Assembly (NCBI GenBank): GCA_015655415.1
Contig: JAATFB010000101.1
Location: 1-48,904, forward strand
Direction: 5' to 3'
From: Actinomycetales bacterium
GTDB lineage: Bacteria; Actinomycetota; Actinomycetes; Actinomycetales; Microbacteriaceae
Length of the DNA: 48,904 nt
A model generated the notes under the pieces. The model searched no databases and was not told where the DNA came from. It was given only the letters and a program-made list of their open reading frames with translations. The position numbers were made by a program, and so were the translations under genes. This document shows, piece by piece, positions 1 through 10,614 of the stretch. The number at the start of each line of letters is the position of its first letter. Within the stretch, counting starts at the first letter, position 1.

Positions 1-1475
1 ATCTCCCGCAGCTCGTCGGAGACGATGGAGCGCTGACGCGCCTCGTCCCCGAGGATCGCCCGATAGTCGGCGATCTCCTCCTCCAGCCGGGCCAGGGCGT
101 CGACGATCCGCTGGCGCTCGAGTGCCGCAAGGCGTCGCAGCTGCATGGAGAGGATCGCGTCCGCCTGCACCTGATCGACGTCCAGCAGCTCCATGAGGCC
201 AACGCGAGCCTCCTCAGAGCTCGGCGAGCGGCGGATCAGCGCGATCACCTCATCGAGCGCGTCGAGCGCCTTGACCAGACCGCGCTGGATGTGGGCGTCC
301 TCCTCCGCCTTGCGCAGGCGGAAGCGCGTGCGCCGAACGATGACGTCGATCTGGTGGTCGACCCACGCGCTGACGAAGCCGTCCAACGGCAGCGTGCGCG
401 GCACGCCGTCGACGATCGCCAGCATGTTCGCGCCGAAGTTCTCCTGCAGCTGGGTGTGCTTGTACAGGTTGTTCAGCACCACCTTCGGCACCGCGTCGCG
501 CTTCAGCACGATCACGAGCCGCTGGCCGGTGCGCCCGCTGGACTCGTCCCGGATGTCCGCTATGCCGGCGATGCGGCCGTCCTTGACGAACTCGGCGATC
601 TTGATGGCGAGGTTGTCCGGGTTCACCTGGTAGGGCAGCTCGGTGACGACGAGGCAGGTGCGTCCGTGGATCTCCTCGACGTTCACCACCGCGCGCATCG
701 TGATCGACCCGCGTCCGGTGCGATAGGCGTCGCGGATGCCCTTCACGCCGAGGATCTGCGCGCCCGTGGGGAAGTCCGGGCCCTTGATCCGCTCCATCAG
801 GGCGTCCAGCAGCTCCTCACGCGTGGCATCCGGGTGCTCGAGCGCCCAGAGCGCGCCGTCGGCGACCTCGCGCATGTTGTGCGGCGGGATGTTCGTGGCC
901 ATTCCCACCGCGATGCCGACCGAGCCGTTGACGAGCAGGTTCGGGAAGCGGCTGGGCAGGATCGAGGGCTCCTGGGTGCGCCCGTCGTAGTTGTCCTGGA
1001 AGTCGACGGTGTCCTCGTCGATGTCGCGCACCATCTCGAGCGCGAGCGGGGCCATCTTGGTCTCGGTGTATCGGGGGGCCGCCGCGCCGTCGTTGCCGGG
1101 CGAGCCGAAGTTGCCCTGGCCGAGCGCGAGCGGATAGCGAAGGCTCCACGGCTGCACGAGGCGCACCAGCGTGTCGTAGATCGCCGTGTCGCCGTGCGGG
1201 TGGAACTGGCCCATCACGTCGCCCACGACGCGGGAGCACTTCGAGAACGCCCTGTCCGGACGGTAACCGCCGTCGTACATCGCGTAGATGACACGGCGGT
1301 GCACCGGCTTCAGCCCGTCCCGCACCTCGGGGAGCGCGCGCCCGACGATCACGCTCATCGCGTAGTCGAGGTAGCTGCGCTGCATCTCCAGCTGCAGGTC
1401 GACGGGCTCGATGTTCCCGTGCATGATGCCGTCGGCTGCCTGGGTGCTGTCCACGTCGCCGGTCTCGTCTGCCAT
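1..1475 (-). CDS. gyrA: DNA gyrase subunit A (3' part missing at left window edge)
   Basis: This encodes the breakage-reunion subunit of DNA gyrase, which with GyrB introduces negative supercoils into DNA. About 491 codons are present; the frame stays open to base 1, so the C-terminal beta-pinwheel domain lies outside the window. Visible landmarks are the N-terminal [17 protein letters not shown] block, the quinolone-determining segment [10 protein letters not shown] (Thr97 and Asp101 occupy the positions of E. coli Ser83 and Asp87), and the catalytic tyrosine in APRYTETK at residue 136. The start is ATG at 1475-1473. It lies 72 bases downstream of gyrB on the same strand, the usual actinobacterial gyrB-gyrA arrangement, and is probably co-transcribed. 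Identification is secure; only the C-terminus is unseen. Confidence 0.97.
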   Translation of the reverse strand, partial: MADETGDVDSTQAADGIMHGNIEPVDLQLEMQRSYLDYAMSVIVGRALPEVRDGLKPVHRRVIYAMYDGGYRPDRAFSKCSRVVGDVMGQFHPHGDTAIYDTLVRLVQPWSLRYPLALGQGNFGSPGNDGAAAPRYTETKMAPLALEMVRDIDEDTVDFQDNYDGRTQEPSILPSRFPNLLVNGSVGIAVGMATNIPPHNMREVADGALWALEHPDATREELLDALMERIKGPDFPTGAQILGVKGIRDAYRTGRGSITMRAVVNVEEIHGRTCLVVTELPYQVNPDNLAIKIAEFVKDGRIAGIADIRDESSGRTGQRLVIVLKRDAVPKVVLNNLYKHTQLQENFGANMLAIVDGVPRTLPLDGFVSAWVDHQIDVIVRRTRFRLRKAEEDAHIQRGLVKALDALDEVIALIRRSPSSEEARVGLMELLDVDQVQADAILSMQLRRLAALERQRIVDALARLEEEIADYRAILGDEARQRSIVSDELRE

Positions 1476-1547
1476 CTACGTCTCTTCTTCTCCTGCGTCC
1501 CATCGGATCATCGTGAGGGTGCTCGCCGTGCGGCGGGCACCGCGGCG

Positions 1548-3578
<2,031 letters not shown>

Positions 3579-3658
3579 CTACCAAGAGCGGCCTGATCAT
3601 CGGAGCCGAAACGGCCTTCTGAGGCGGCAGAAATCCTCGGTTGACCAGATTTGCCTGT

Positions 3659-4144
3659 TCAGCCGTAGGTGTCGCGTGGACCACGCCCTGGAACCGACCT
3701 GGGGCCGCGTTTCCAGGTGGGAACGTCCGGCCCCAGAAAACGGATGCCCTCCACGCCCGCGTCCGGATACCTGCGCTCGATGTGCAGCAGCACCTCGCCG
3801 CGCATGAGGCGCAGCTGCGTGGCCCACCCCGTCGAGTCGCAGCGCACGGTCAGCACGCCGTCTTCGACACCGACCGGATTCGAGTGCTTCGCCGTCTCCT
3901 CGCCGACCACCTCGGCCCACGCCTCGATCAGCTCCGACTTCGCCAGCGGCGAGCTCCAGCCGAGCTCGTCGGTGAGAGTCTCGATCACGTCTCCGAGGCC
4001 GCGCGGCTCGCGACCGGGTTCGAACGGCTGGCTGCCCGCTCGGCCCGCACCGCTGCCGGGCCGTTCCCTGCGCCGCTGTCCTCGAGCCGGATCCGTTCCG
4101 AACAGCTCCTTCATATGCCGGTAGACATCCGCCGCCGTGCTCAT
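3659..4144 (-). CDS. dciA: DUF721 protein, DciA-type helicase-loader family
   Basis: This is a 161-residue protein of the DUF721 (PF05258) family that sits between recF and gyrB in most actinobacteria (Rv0004 in M. tuberculosis). The conserved core is visible as LIEAWAEVVGEETAKHSNPV followed by a segment with DGVLTVRCDSTGWATQL, near residues 65-120. The N-terminal third is basic and low-complexity. Family members interact with the replicative helicase DnaB and are proposed to load it in bacteria lacking DnaC/DnaI; that role is inferred here from family and context. The ATG overlaps the recF stop by four bases (ATGA), so translation is probably coupled to recF. Confidence 0.88.
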   Translation of the reverse strand: MSTAADVYRHMKELFGTDPARGQRRRERPGSGAGRAGSQPFEPGREPRGLGDVIETLTDELGWSSPLAKSELIEAWAEVVGEETAKHSNPVGVEDGVLTVRCDSTGWATQLRLMRGEVLLHIERRYPDAGVEGIRFLGPDVPTWKRGPRSVPGRGPRDTYG

Positions 4145-5349
4145 GCGGGGTCGGCTCCCGTCGGCGACTCGACCGCCGCCGGGTCATCGTCTCCTGCGAC
4201 CACCCGACCTGCCCGGATGTGCACTGTTCGCGCCCTCAGCTCCTCGGGAACGTCCTCCAGGACCGCCGCCGTCACGAGCACCTGCTCGAAATCACGTACG
4301 GCGTGCGCCAGCCGCGCCCGCCTCGACCTGTCGAGCTCGGCGAAGACGTCGTCCAGGATCAGCACCGGGTCGCCGGTCGTCGACCGGGCGCGCAGCAGCT
4401 GGGCCGAGCCCAGCCGCAGCGCCAGCGCAAACGACCACGACTCACCGTGGCTGGCATATCCCTTCGCCGGCAGGCCGTTCAGCCGGAACAGAACGTCGTC
4501 GCGATGGGGTCCGACGAGCGTCACGCCGCGCTCGAGCTCCCGCGGCCGCAGCCGGGCCACCGCGGCGGCGAACCGATCGCGAGTGGTCCCCACGGCATCG
4601 ACGTCGCCGCGACGCTCGTGCGCCTCGTCGTGCTCGTCGTCCGGGGCGGCGCCGTCGACCGAGAGAAGAGGCAGCATCCGGGGATCATGGTCATCTCCGG
4701 CGACGGCGTGGTAGGCCTCCCTGACGGGCTCGCGCAGCTCGTCGACGAGGGCCACGCGTTCGTCCACGATCTCCGACCCCAGCGTGACAAGCCGTTCGTC
4801 CCAGACGTCGAGGGTGGACAGCCCCCCGCCGCGCACGCCACTCGCACGAGCCGACTTCAGCAGGGTGTTGCGCTGACGCAGCACCCTGTCGTAGTCGGCC
4901 AGCACACCCGCCAGCCGGGGAGTGCGCTGCGCCAGCACCGTGTCCAGCAGTCGGCGACGCACGGAAGGCTCGCCTCGGACGAACGCCAGGTCCTCAGGCG
5001 CGAACAGCACGGTGGACAGATGGCGCGGGAGATCACGGGGTCGTGCCGGAGCCCGGTTGACCATCGCCTTGTTCACCGAGCCGCGATTCAGCTGCAGCTC
5101 CAGCAGCAGTGCACGGCCGTCGTGCTCGAGACGGGCACGGATGACTGCCGCCTGGGCTCCCTGCCGGACCATGGCGGCATCCACCGGCGTGCGGTGCGAG
5201 CCGCCCGTCGAGAGATAGACGAGCGACTCCACGAGATTGGTCTTGCCCTGGCCGTTGCTCCCGACGAACAGGTTCGGACCACCGTCGAGCTCCACCTCCG
5301 CGCGCCCGTAGTTGCGGAAGTCGGTCAGCGAGAGGTGCGTCACGCGCAT
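4141..5349 (-). CDS. recF: DNA replication and repair protein RecF
   Basis: This encodes an SMC-like ATPase that binds gapped DNA and helps load RecA in recombinational repair. The 402-residue product has Walker A GSNGQGKT at residues 30-37, the N-terminal LSLTDFRNY signature, and Walker B DPVLILDDVFAELD near the C-terminus. The frame extends upstream to 5382, but GGGAGG at 5363-5358 is 8 bases before ATG 5349 (MRVTHLSL), which matches the family N-terminus, so that start is used. The gene overlaps dciA by four bases and follows gnd after 73 bases. Confidence 0.96.
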   Translation of the reverse strand: MRVTHLSLTDFRNYGRAEVELDGGPNLFVGSNGQGKTNLVESLVYLSTGGSHRTPVDAAMVRQGAQAAVIRARLEHDGRALLLELQLNRGSVNKAMVNRAPARPRDLPRHLSTVLFAPEDLAFVRGEPSVRRRLLDTVLAQRTPRLAGVLADYDRVLRQRNTLLKSARASGVRGGGLSTLDVWDERLVTLGSEIVDERVALVDELREPVREAYHAVAGDDHDPRMLPLLSVDGAAPDDEHDEAHERRGDVDAVGTTRDRFAAAVARLRPRELERGVTLVGPHRDDVLFRLNGLPAKGYASHGESWSFALALRLGSAQLLRARSTTGDPVLILDDVFAELDRSRRARLAHAVRDFEQVLVTAAVLEDVPEELRARTVHIRAGRVVAGDDDPAAVESPTGADPA

Positions 5350-5422
5350 CGACATCGCCTCCCTGGACCTCTCACGATGCATGCCCGGCCGTGACCTCTC
5401 GCCGTCGCACCCGCGACGAACG

Positions 5423-6310
5423 TCAGTCGACGGCCTTGACCGCGTGCCCGCCGAACTGGTTGCGCAGCGCGGCGACGGCCTTCATCGCCGGCGAGTCCTC
5501 CTGGCGCGAGACGAACCTTGCGAAGATGGACGCGCTGATCGTGGGCAGCGGCACCGCATTGTTCAAGCCCTCCTCGACGGTCCACCTGCCCTCGCCGGAG
5601 TCCTCGACGTATCCCTCGATGTGCTCGAACTCCGGATCCTGCTCCAGCGCGCGGACGAGAAGCTCGAGCAGCCACGAGCGCACGACCGTTCCGCGCTGCC
5701 ACCCCTTGAAGGTTCCGGTGACGTCCTTGATGATGTCCTTGCGCGTATCGAGCAGCTCGTACCCCTCGGCGTAGGCCTGCATCAAGGCGTACTCGATGCC
5801 GTTGTGCACCATCTTGGCGTAGTGGCCGGCGCCGACCTCTCCGACGTGCACGAACCCTTCGTCTCGTGGACCGTCCGGCCGAAGGGCGTCGAAGACCGGC
5901 ATCACGCGCTCCACCTGCTCGGCGCTTCCTCCCACCATCAGGCCGTAGCCGTTCTGGAGTCCCCACACCCCGCCGGAGACTCCGGCGTCCATGAAGTCGA
6001 CACCGGTCTTCGCCAGCAGCTCGGCATGCTTGAAGTCCTCGGTGAACTTGGAGTTGCCGCCATCGATCACCAGGTCGCCCGCCGTCAGCAGCGGAGCAAG
6101 CCCGTTGACGACCCCGTCCGTTATCGCGCCGGCCGGAACCATCACCCACACGGTCCTTGGTACCGGAAGCGCCGCGACGAGGTCGGCCAGCGACGCCACA
6201 TCCGACACCGCCGGGTTCGTGTCGTATCCCGTGACCTGGATGCCTCTGCCCTCCAGGCGCGCGCGCATGTTGTTGCCCATCTTTCCGAGACCGATGAGAC
6301 CGATGTGCAT
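5423..6310 (-). CDS. gnd: 6-phosphogluconate dehydrogenase, short (NAD-type) form
   Basis: This is a 295-residue decarboxylating 6-phosphogluconate dehydrogenase, converting 6-phosphogluconate to ribulose-5-phosphate in the pentose phosphate pathway. The Rossmann nucleotide-binding motif GLIGLGKMGNNM is at the extreme N-terminus; IDGGNSKFTED, DAGVSGGVWG and VGAGHYAKMVHNGIEYALM are the substrate and catalytic segments. The length of about 300 residues matches the short YqeC/GndA-like class rather than the roughly 470-residue form. Its location between dnaN and recF is a known actinobacterial feature, with gaps of 47 and 73 bases, and it probably belongs to the same transcription unit. Confidence 0.93.
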   Translation of the reverse strand: MHIGLIGLGKMGNNMRARLEGRGIQVTGYDTNPAVSDVASLADLVAALPVPRTVWVMVPAGAITDGVVNGLAPLLTAGDLVIDGGNSKFTEDFKHAELLAKTGVDFMDAGVSGGVWGLQNGYGLMVGGSAEQVERVMPVFDALRPDGPRDEGFVHVGEVGAGHYAKMVHNGIEYALMQAYAEGYELLDTRKDIIKDVTGTFKGWQRGTVVRSWLLELLVRALEQDPEFEHIEGYVEDSGEGRWTVEEGLNNAVPLPTISASIFARFVSRQEDSPAMKAVAALRNQFGGHAVKAVD

Positions 6311-6357
6311 GAGGAGTCCTTCGTCGTTGGGGCCGACCCTGGGTGAGACGGCGCGGA

Positions 6358-7503
6358 TCAGCGCAGCAGCAGGTTGGGCTGCAGGAGGTATCGATAGCTG
6401 TCGCTGCCGGCCTGCTCCCTGCTCGTCTGGCTCGTGATCAGCACCGGTCCGGGCTTGTTGGGGTTGTCGGTCTTCGTGAACGAGATGCGCACGAACTCCG
6501 AATGCACCGCACCCAGCCCGTCCAGCAGGAACTGCGGCTTCAGCGAGACCACGGTGTCGGGTCCGGTGAGAAGAGCGTCGATGCTCTCCGACGCCTGCGC
6601 CTGCTCGGAGCCGATCGCCTCCAGCGTCAGACCCTCGGTGCTGAAGGAGAATCGCAGCGCCGCCTCGCGCTCCAGCACGAGGGACACCCGGCGCGTGGCC
6701 TCGATCAGGTCGCCCGTGTTGATGACGGCGTAGTTGTCCACGGTGTCAGGGAACAGCCTTCTCACCGGCGGGAAGTTCCCCCTGATGAGAAGCGACGTCA
6801 CCGTCTTCTTCTCGGCGGTGAACGCGATCAGCTCCCGATCATCCTTCGCCACCAGGGTGATGCCGATGGTGCCGCCGTGACCGAACGTCTTGCCGATCTC
6901 CTGCAGGGTCCGGGCGGGAACGAGAGCGGTCGACGGTTCAGAGCGCCCTATGGAACCGTCCCAGTCGATCTCGCGCACCGCCACGCGGTAGCGGTCGGTG
7001 GCGACCAGACCCAGTCGGTCTCCCGAGATCTCCAGCTGCACGCCGGTGATCACGGGGGTCACATCGTCGCGCGAGGCGGCGACGGCGACTTGGGCGACCG
7101 CCTCGGCGAAGTCGCTCGCCGGCACGACCCCCGACTCGCCCGTGATCTCTGGCAGCGTCGGGTATTCCTCGACCGGCATGGAGAGCAGGGTGAAGCTGGC
7201 CGTGCCACACGTGACGACGATTCGGTTGTCCTCAGTGGCGAACGTGACGGGCGCGTTCGGGAGCTTCGAGGCGATCTCGGCGAGGAGGCGTCCCGAGACC
7301 AGCACAGTGCCGGGCTCCTCGACGTCGGCCGCGATCTCTGTCCTGGCTGAGACCTCGTAGTCGAAGGCGGAGAGCGAGATTCCCGAGTCCGTCGACGTGA
7401 TGAGCACGCCGCTGAGTATCGGCAGTGTCGTGCGCTGGGGAAGGAGCTTGACGGTGAACGAGACCGCTTCGCTCAGCACATCCCGGTTGGCCTGAAACCT
7501 CAC
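6358..7503 (-). CDS. dnaN: DNA polymerase III beta sliding clamp
   Basis: This is the beta clamp, a ring-forming processivity factor of the replisome, 381 residues (normal length). The N-terminus RFQANRDVLSEAVSF and the LLPQRTTLPILSGVLI segment are diagnostic. Three similar clamp domains fill the protein, and the C-terminus YRYLLQPNLLLR resembles the usual Y-L-(M/L)-P-(V/M)-R ending but is slightly longer. The start is GTG at 7503-7501, preceded by AGGGGAG. The gene lies immediately beyond the dnaA-dnaN origin interval, so its promoter must lie within the DnaA-box region and may respond to DnaA. Confidence 0.97.
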   Translation of the reverse strand: MRFQANRDVLSEAVSFTVKLLPQRTTLPILSGVLITSTDSGISLSAFDYEVSARTEIAADVEEPGTVLVSGRLLAEIASKLPNAPVTFATEDNRIVVTCGTASFTLLSMPVEEYPTLPEITGESGVVPASDFAEAVAQVAVAASRDDVTPVITGVQLEISGDRLGLVATDRYRVAVREIDWDGSIGRSEPSTALVPARTLQEIGKTFGHGGTIGITLVAKDDRELIAFTAEKKTVTSLLIRGNFPPVRRLFPDTVDNYAVINTGDLIEATRRVSLVLEREAALRFSFSTEGLTLEAIGSEQAQASESIDALLTGPDTVVSLKPQFLLDGLGAVHSEFVRISFTKTDNPNKPGPVLITSQTSREQAGSDSYRYLLQPNLLLR

Positions 7504-7648
7504 GAATGTTCTCCCCTGTCGACGGATGCGGTGCCCCGGTCCATGCTATCGCCAGCCTGCGTCGAGCGGACCGGCGAGCACCGAGGGCGACGATGAGGTT
7601 GTCGACCGACTGCTTAACCAAGAAGGTTTCTTTAATCGGCTTAACGTC

Positions 7649-7666
7649 TGTGGAAAATGTGGATAA
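7649..7666 (-). promoter_or_regulatory. Two abutting DnaA boxes (one perfect, one with one mismatch)
   Basis: On the plus strand these read TGTGGAAAA (7649-7657) followed at once by TGTGGATAA (7658-7666). The second is the exact reverse complement of TTATCCACA and the first differs at one base. They sit at the edge of the AT-rich stretch, as expected for DnaA sites next to an unwinding element. Confidence 0.7.
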
Positions 7667-7837
7667 GTCGGTGGATGGCAGTCGCCGAGCGGGAACCACA
7701 TCGGTGTGAGTTGTCGAAATGGTGTGGAAGCGCGACGGGCAGCGGCTGACCGGGGCATGCGGGCGAGCGGCGCATTTCACAGCCGTGCCGACGTCGTTCA
7801 CACCATTCCGCCCGTTATTCGTTAACTATCCCCAGGG

Positions 7838-7846
7838 TTATCCACA
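7838..7846 (+). promoter_or_regulatory. DnaA box TTATCCACA
   Basis: This is an exact match to the consensus DnaA box on the plus strand, 71 bases downstream of the dnaA stop. A weaker CTATCCCCA lies 12 bases away at 7826-7834 in the same orientation. Confidence 0.75.
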
Positions 7847-7916
7847 GTGTGAATATGCCGCCTCCGGCCGGCCGCCGTAGCCGGTTCCGGTGGTCTTGAC
7901 CTGGGGAGACGGGGCC

Positions 7917-9341
7917 TCAGCGGTGCGTCTGCTTGATGCGGGCGGTGAGCTCCGTCACCTGGTTGTAGATGGAGCGACGTTCCTTCATCAACTCGCTGAT
8001 CTTCTTGTTCGCGTACATCACGGTCGTGTGGTCGCGGTTGCCGAACAGCTGGCCGATCTTGGGAAGGGAGAGGTTCGTCAGCTCGCGGCACAGGTACATC
8101 GCTATCTGGCGAGCCGTGGCGATGGCCTGTGACCTCGACGACCCGTAGAGGTCGTCGACACTGAGCTTGAAGTAGTCGGCGGTGGCGGTGATGATGTCGG
8201 CCGGGGCGACGACGTTGTCGTCGTCCAGGGTGATCAGATCCTTGAGCACCGTCTGTACCAGATTCATGTCGACCGGTGTCTTGTTCAGACTTGCGAACGC
8301 GGTGACGCGGATCAGCGTCCCCTCGAGCTCGCGGATGTTGCTGGAGACCTTGGTCGCCATGAACTCGAGGATGTCGTCGGGCACGAGTATCCGCTCGCTC
8401 TGGGCCTTCTTGCGCAGGATCGCGATCCGCGTCTCGAGGTCGGGCGCCTGGACGTCGGTGATCAGGCCCCACTCGAACCGCGTGAGCATGCGGTCTTCGA
8501 ATCCGGTGAGGTGTTTGGGAGGAAGGTCGCTGGTGATGACCACCTGCTTGTTGTGGTCGTGCAGCGTGTTGAAGGTGTGGAAGAACGCCTCCTGGGTCTC
8601 CACCGCGCGCTGCAGGAACTGGATGTCGTCGATGAGCAGGATGTCGATGTTGCGGTATCTCGCCTGGAAGGAGGAGCCCCGGTTGTTCGCGATCGAGTTG
8701 ATGAAGTCGTTCGTGAACTCCTCTGAGCTCACATAGCGCACGCGGATTCCCGGGTACAGGCTCATGGCGTAGTGCCCGATGGCGTGCAGCAGGTGCGTCT
8801 TGCCCAGCCCGGAGTCGCCGTAGATGAACAGCGGGTTGTAGGCCTTCGCCGGCGCCTCGGCGACTGCGACCGCCGCCGCGTGGGCGAACCGGTTCGACTG
8901 GCCGATGACGAAGTTGTCGAAGCTGTACTTCGGATTGAGCCGGGAGTCGCTGTTGCGCGGTGCGGTGCTGATGTCGGTCACCGGCGCCGAAGGCTCGCTG
9001 ACGGTCGCCGGCGTGTCGATGTAGGCGGACTCGAGGCGTTCCGGCGCCAGTTGCGGCGAGTCGTGGGTGATGCTCGGATTCACCACGATGGCGAAGTTGG
9101 ACACCTGTAGCTCGTCGTCGAGCCGGCCGATCGAGTTCAGCAACGGCACGCGACAGCGTTGCTCGATCATGCCCCGGGTGAACTCGTTGGGCACCTCCAG
9201 GTAGAGGGTGCCGGCCATGATGCCCTTGGGCTCCACGAGGCTGAGGAAGCCGTAGAGCTGCGGGGTCACGCGTTCATCGGTCTCGAGCGTCGACAGGACC
9301 GATCGCCATGCCCGCGTCAACGACGGATCGCCGTCAGCCAT
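7917..9341 (-). CDS. dnaA: Chromosomal replication initiator protein DnaA
   Basis: This is the AAA+ initiator that binds DnaA boxes and opens oriC. The 474-residue protein has domain I (residues 1-90), a short linker, and the AAA+ domain with YNPLFIYGDSGLGKTHLLHA as Walker A, ILLIDDIQFL as Walker B and a conserved sensor region. C-terminal domain IV has the DnaA signature with RDHTTVMYANKKI. The start ATG at 9341-9339 follows AGGGGA closely. The gene is transcribed away from rpmH and towards dnaN, in the standard arrangement. DnaA boxes lie both upstream and downstream, so autoregulation is likely. Confidence 0.98.
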   Translation of the reverse strand: MADGDPSLTRAWRSVLSTLETDERVTPQLYGFLSLVEPKGIMAGTLYLEVPNEFTRGMIEQRCRVPLLNSIGRLDDELQVSNFAIVVNPSITHDSPQLAPERLESAYIDTPATVSEPSAPVTDISTAPRNSDSRLNPKYSFDNFVIGQSNRFAHAAAVAVAEAPAKAYNPLFIYGDSGLGKTHLLHAIGHYAMSLYPGIRVRYVSSEEFTNDFINSIANNRGSSFQARYRNIDILLIDDIQFLQRAVETQEAFFHTFNTLHDHNKQVVITSDLPPKHLTGFEDRMLTRFEWGLITDVQAPDLETRIAILRKKAQSERILVPDDILEFMATKVSSNIRELEGTLIRVTAFASLNKTPVDMNLVQTVLKDLITLDDDNVVAPADIITATADYFKLSVDDLYGSSRSQAIATARQIAMYLCRELTNLSLPKIGQLFGNRDHTTVMYANKKISELMKERRSIYNQVTELTARIKQTHR

Positions 9342-9436
9342 AGTTCCCCTAGATCATTCCCCCGGACGCCGTCATCGGCGAGGCCGATCCACGCCGTCGT
9401 CGACCGGTCCGACCGAAGCCGCAGGTCCGGCCGCTC

Positions 9437-9457
9437 TTATCCACATCGTTATCCCCA
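9437..9457 (+). promoter_or_regulatory. Pair of DnaA boxes upstream of dnaA
   Basis: TTATCCACA (9437-9445, perfect) is followed after three bases by TTATCCCCA (9449-9457, one mismatch), both on the plus strand and about 100 bases upstream of the dnaA start. They could mediate DnaA autoregulation or form part of an extended origin. Confidence 0.65.
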
Positions 9458-9516
9458 GTGCCATGGCGGCACGGTGCGCAGTCTCGCCGGGCTTCGACGC
9501 AAGTCGGTTCACAACC

Positions 9517-9525
9517 TGGGGATAA
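9517..9525 (-). promoter_or_regulatory. DnaA-box-like site TGGGGATAA
   Basis: This is the reverse complement of TTATCCCCA, one mismatch from consensus, facing the pair at 9437-9457. The rest of the 466-base dnaA-rpmH gap (9342-9807) holds the divergent promoters; I see no RNA gene in it. Confidence 0.55.
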
Positions 9526-9658
9526 CTTCGCATGTCACGCTAACGAATCGGGCCCGCCCTCTCAAATCATCGGGCAGGACCGATGCTGCGATCATCGGCG
9601 TGCCTCTCCAGGCATAGTCCTGTCTGCCGCGATAATCAACGTTTCGCCCGGGCCTGGT

Positions 9659-9687
9659 TTGACCTCGCGAATCTCACCCCGTACCGT
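9659..9687 (+). promoter_or_regulatory. Candidate promoter of rpmH-rnpA-yidD-yidC
   Basis: TTGACC at 9659-9664 and TACCGT at 9682-9687 are separated by 17 bases, a good vegetative-sigma match, about 120 bases upstream of the rpmH start. It points into the ribosomal protein L34 operon. This is a sequence match only, without transcript data. Confidence 0.5.
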
Positions 9688-9807
9688 TAATGGGTTGACC
9701 GCCTGCCGCGCGAGCGGCACCTCTTCCCTCGCAGGGCATCCCGGGAGCACGCATCCCGTCGGATCGCCTCGACGAGGAGGACCGACATCGATCGAGAGAC
9801 CCGTCTG

Positions 9808-9945
9808 ATGAGCAAGAGAACGTTCCAGCCCAACAACCGTCGTCGTGCCAAGGTGCACGGGTTCCGTCTGCGGATGCGGACCCGCGCCGGACGGGCGATC
9901 CTCGCGCACCGTCGTCGCAAGGGTCGCAGCGAGCTGTCGGCGTAG
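9808..9945 (+). CDS. rpmH: Large-subunit ribosomal protein bL34
   Basis: This 45-residue, strongly basic protein is bL34 of the 50S subunit. It begins [20 protein letters not shown] and ends [10 protein letters not shown], both diagnostic. The start is ATG 9808. It is the first gene of the plus-strand cluster rpmH-rnpA-yidD-yidC-jag, and rnpA follows after 11 bases. Transcription diverges from dnaA across the DnaA-box region, the standard bacterial arrangement. Confidence 0.97.
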   Translation: MSKRTFQPNNRRRAKVHGFRLRMRTRAGRAILAHRRRKGRSELSA

Positions 9946-9956
9946 TCCCCCGGCAG

Positions 9957-10292
9957 GTGCTCGCCAAGGCGAACCGGATCCGGAGCGGCGCGGACTACCG
10001 CCTGACGGTCCGCAGAGGAGCGCGGGTGCATGCGCAGAACACGGTCACCTATGTGCGACGGACATCCGACGACGGCCCCGTTCGCTTCGGTTTCATCGTG
10101 AGCAGGGCGGTGGGAGGAGCCGTCGTGCGCAACCGGGTGCGGCGCCGGCTGAAGGCGGTGTGCCGCGATGTGCTGCCCGGGCTCGCGCCGGGTCAGGACA
10201 TCGTGGTCCGCGCGCTGCCAGCGTCCGCGCAGGCAGCCTGGACTACCCTGCAGTGTGAGATCCGCCGAGCCGTCGACAAAGTAGGCGTCTGA
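9957..10292 (+). CDS. rnpA: Ribonuclease P protein component
   Basis: This is the protein cofactor of RNase P, which matures the 5' ends of tRNAs together with the M1 RNA (not in this window). It is 111 residues, normal length. The conserved RNR-type motif is visible as SRAVGGAVVRNRVRRRLKAV at about residues 45-64, and LAKANRIRSGADYR is the typical N-terminus. The start is GTG 9957, and an AGG precedes it closely. The stop overlaps the yidD ATG by one base (TGATG). Confidence 0.95.
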   Translation: MLAKANRIRSGADYRLTVRRGARVHAQNTVTYVRRTSDDGPVRFGFIVSRAVGGAVVRNRVRRRLKAVCRDVLPGLAPGQDIVVRALPASAQAAWTTLQCEIRRAVDKVGV

Positions 10293-10603
10293 TGCATGCC
10301 GTGATGACGACCATCCTCCTGATTCCCAGGAACGTCGCTGTGCCGATCCTTCGTGCCTACCGCGCTGTGATCTCCCCGCTCTACGGGGACGTCTGCCGCT
10401 ACTATCCGTCGTGCTCCGCGTACGCGCTGGGCGCCATCCAGGAGCACGGCGTGATCGTCGGCACCGCCCTGGGAGTCACGCGGATCGCGCGCTGTCACCC
10501 CTGGGCGGCGGGCGGCGTCGACGATGTCCCCCACAAGAAGACCCCCCGCTATTCCGTCACCCCGTTCGGGTTCGTGGTGGCACGCGGCCACGCAAAAGGA
10601 TGA
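10292..10603 (+). CDS. yidD: Membrane protein insertion efficiency factor YidD
   Basis: This small 103-residue protein of the YidD (DUF37) family lies between rnpA and yidC in most bacteria and assists YidC-dependent insertion of inner-membrane proteins. The family signature is present: YRAVISPL, then RYYPSCSAYALGAI and RIARCHPW. The N-terminal amphipathic segment (residues 5-25) would associate with the membrane. ATG 10292 overlaps the rnpA stop by one base, suggesting coupled translation. The extra C-terminal 25 residues are weakly conserved. Confidence 0.92.
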   Translation: MHAVMTTILLIPRNVAVPILRAYRAVISPLYGDVCRYYPSCSAYALGAIQEHGVIVGTALGVTRIARCHPWAAGGVDDVPHKKTPRYSVTPFGFVVARGHAKG

Positions 10604-10614
10604 CCGACTAACAG

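Larger units (their letters stand above)
7504..7916. other. dnaA-dnaN intergenic region, putative oriC
   Basis: This 413-base gap separates dnaA from dnaN, the usual actinobacterial origin position. It contains a perfect DnaA box TTATCCACA at 7838-7846 and a perfect box on the opposite strand (TGTGGATAA) at 7658-7666. Weaker sites are TGTGGAAAA at 7649-7657 and CTATCCCCA at 7826-7834. The stretch 7611-7665 is the most AT-rich part and carries GCTTAAC twice (7612-7618 and 7639-7645), a candidate unwinding element. The dnaN promoter must also lie here. Origin function is inferred from gene order and boxes. A region with this few canonical boxes would be small for an actinobacterial oriC, and more boxes lie upstream of dnaA. 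Confidence 0.75.
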
